The notes under the pieces are model-generated. The model was given only the letters and a program-made list of their open reading frames with translations. It made no database searches and was not told the origin of the DNA. The position numbers and the translations under genes were made by a program. Below are positions 5,495 through 6,035 of a stretch of DNA of 6,035 nucleotides, piece by piece. How positions within the stretch are numbered: the first letter of the stretch is position 1; each line of letters begins with the position of its first letter. Location: contig JAJQCL010000012.1 in the NCBI GenBank assembly GCA_021202715.1, positions 917 through 6,951 of the forward strand, given 5' to 3'. The stretch is from Lachnospiraceae bacterium (GTDB lineage: Bacteria; Bacillota; Clostridia; Lachnospirales; Lachnospiraceae).

Positions 5495-6035
5495 ATGTCT
5501 AGAAACCAGTTTCAGAGAATGATTTTTGCTTTGATCACGGTTGTGATCACTGTACACGCCTATGTGTTTTACAGCCTTTATGTAATCAATGGCGCGACGC
5601 TGATGGAAGTGAACAATGCGGACAGCGTCCTTCACGCGATTCAGGCGCAGGGCGGCGTGTATATGTTCGGGGGGATGCTGCCGATCTGGGCGGTCATCCT
5701 CGTGGAGTTTTGTTTTGCCTATGGCCTGGAGTGTGTTATGGGAAGTCCACTTTCCTTTAAGCTCGCCTGTAAGAATTTTGATCCGCAGGAGACGCATCCG
5801 GTGCTCTTCGAGAGTGCCATCATCTGCGCCACCGTGGGCCTGATGTGTCCGGCCATGAGCTTCCTGGCGGCCTGCTTCTACTATCCCTACTACAGCGGTT
5901 TCCATCTGGCGACGCTGCTGGCAAACTGGCTGAAGCTGGTCTGCTTTAACTTCCCCTTCGCCTTCTTCAGCCAGCTGTTTTTCATTCAGCCGCTGGTGCG
6001 CACGGTCTTTAAGTTCCTGTTCCAGAGGGATCTGA
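5495..6035 (+). CDS. DUF2798-like multipass membrane protein, C-terminus beyond window
   Basis: The frame is open from ATG 5495 to the right edge, giving 180 residues without a stop, so the true length is unknown. AGGAG (5483-5487) lies 7 bases before the start. Four hydrophobic stretches are visible, about 10-31, 59-80, 107-129 and 146-168. The sequence looks like two related halves: residues 9-90 and 107-178 each show a helix, a variable loop, and a second helix ending in a Pro- or Phe-rich segment. The second half (ATVGLMCPAMSF ... FNFPFAFFSQLFFIQPLVR) resembles DUF2798, a family of small membrane proteins of unknown function. There is no signal peptide with a cleavage site; the first helix is likely an anchor. 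It has its own promoter at 5280 and a long leader, so it is probably not part of the transporter transcript. The family call is from memory of the pattern; no function should be assigned. Confidence 0.7.
   Translation, partial: MSRNQFQRMIFALITVVITVHAYVFYSLYVINGATLMEVNNADSVLHAIQAQGGVYMFGGMLPIWAVILVEFCFAYGLECVMGSPLSFKLACKNFDPQETHPVLFESAIICATVGLMCPAMSFLAACFYYPYYSGFHLATLLANWLKLVCFNFPFAFFSQLFFIQPLVRTVFKFLFQRDL

Noticed and set aside
5393..5905. 170-codon - strand open frame over the last gene and its leader
   Set aside because: It opposes a frame with hydrophobic helices, a ribosome binding site and a promoter; its own product is low-complexity His/Arg-rich and without motif.
1..6035. CRISPR array, insertion sequence, tRNA or toxin-antitoxin pair
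   Set aside because: No spaced repeat series, transposase, terminal inverted repeats, cloverleaf or small paired antitoxin gene was seen. The RelA/SpoT-like protein's relation to toxic synthetases alone does not make a toxin-antitoxin system, since its partner is a dehydrogenase.

Overview
The window looks like chromosomal DNA of a moderately GC-rich Clostridia member, possibly Lachnospiraceae. This rests on AGGAG(G) ribosome binding sites, sigma-A-type promoters with an extended -10 element, intrinsic terminators, and protein families common in gut Firmicutes. No mobile element, CRISPR array, tRNA or rRNA was seen. All recognisable genes run on the + strand.

Layout. (1) Positions 2-148 hold the C-terminal end of a peptide deformylase (def). 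(2) Positions 149-448 are a long, structured non-coding leader. It contains an extended -10 promoter (about 270-278), a strong intrinsic terminator only about 20 bases beyond the expected transcription start (297-333), and two GC-rich hairpin regions, the last of which could pair with the ribosome binding site of the next gene. (3) Positions 449-2326 encode a 625-residue protein with a divergent RelA/SpoT-type nucleotide pyrophosphotransferase domain at the N-terminus and about 400 residues of unassigned C-terminal sequence. (4) Positions 2344-3333, 17 bases downstream, encode a D-isomer-specific 2-hydroxyacid dehydrogenase, presumably co-transcribed. A strong terminator at 3353-3388 closes this two-gene unit. 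(5) Positions 3389-3508 carry a perfect 19-bp inverted repeat, which also reads as two 11-bp-spaced Pho-box-like repeats, and a promoter. (6) Positions 3509-5218 encode a Na+/phosphate cotransporter-family protein with a C-terminal PhoU-like domain. (7) Positions 5219-5494 hold a hairpin or tandem palindrome, a good promoter and a 180-base leader. (8) From 5495 to the window edge runs an incomplete membrane protein resembling two DUF2798 units.

How the genes may work together: a stress-nucleotide-type enzyme with an oxidoreductase and, next to it, a phosphate transporter suggest nutrient or phosphate homeostasis, but only the two-gene unit 449-3333 is supported as an operon. The most unusual items are the RelA/SpoT-like protein, which has a changed substrate loop and a large uncharacterised C-terminal part, and the promoter-terminator-hairpin leader in front of it.
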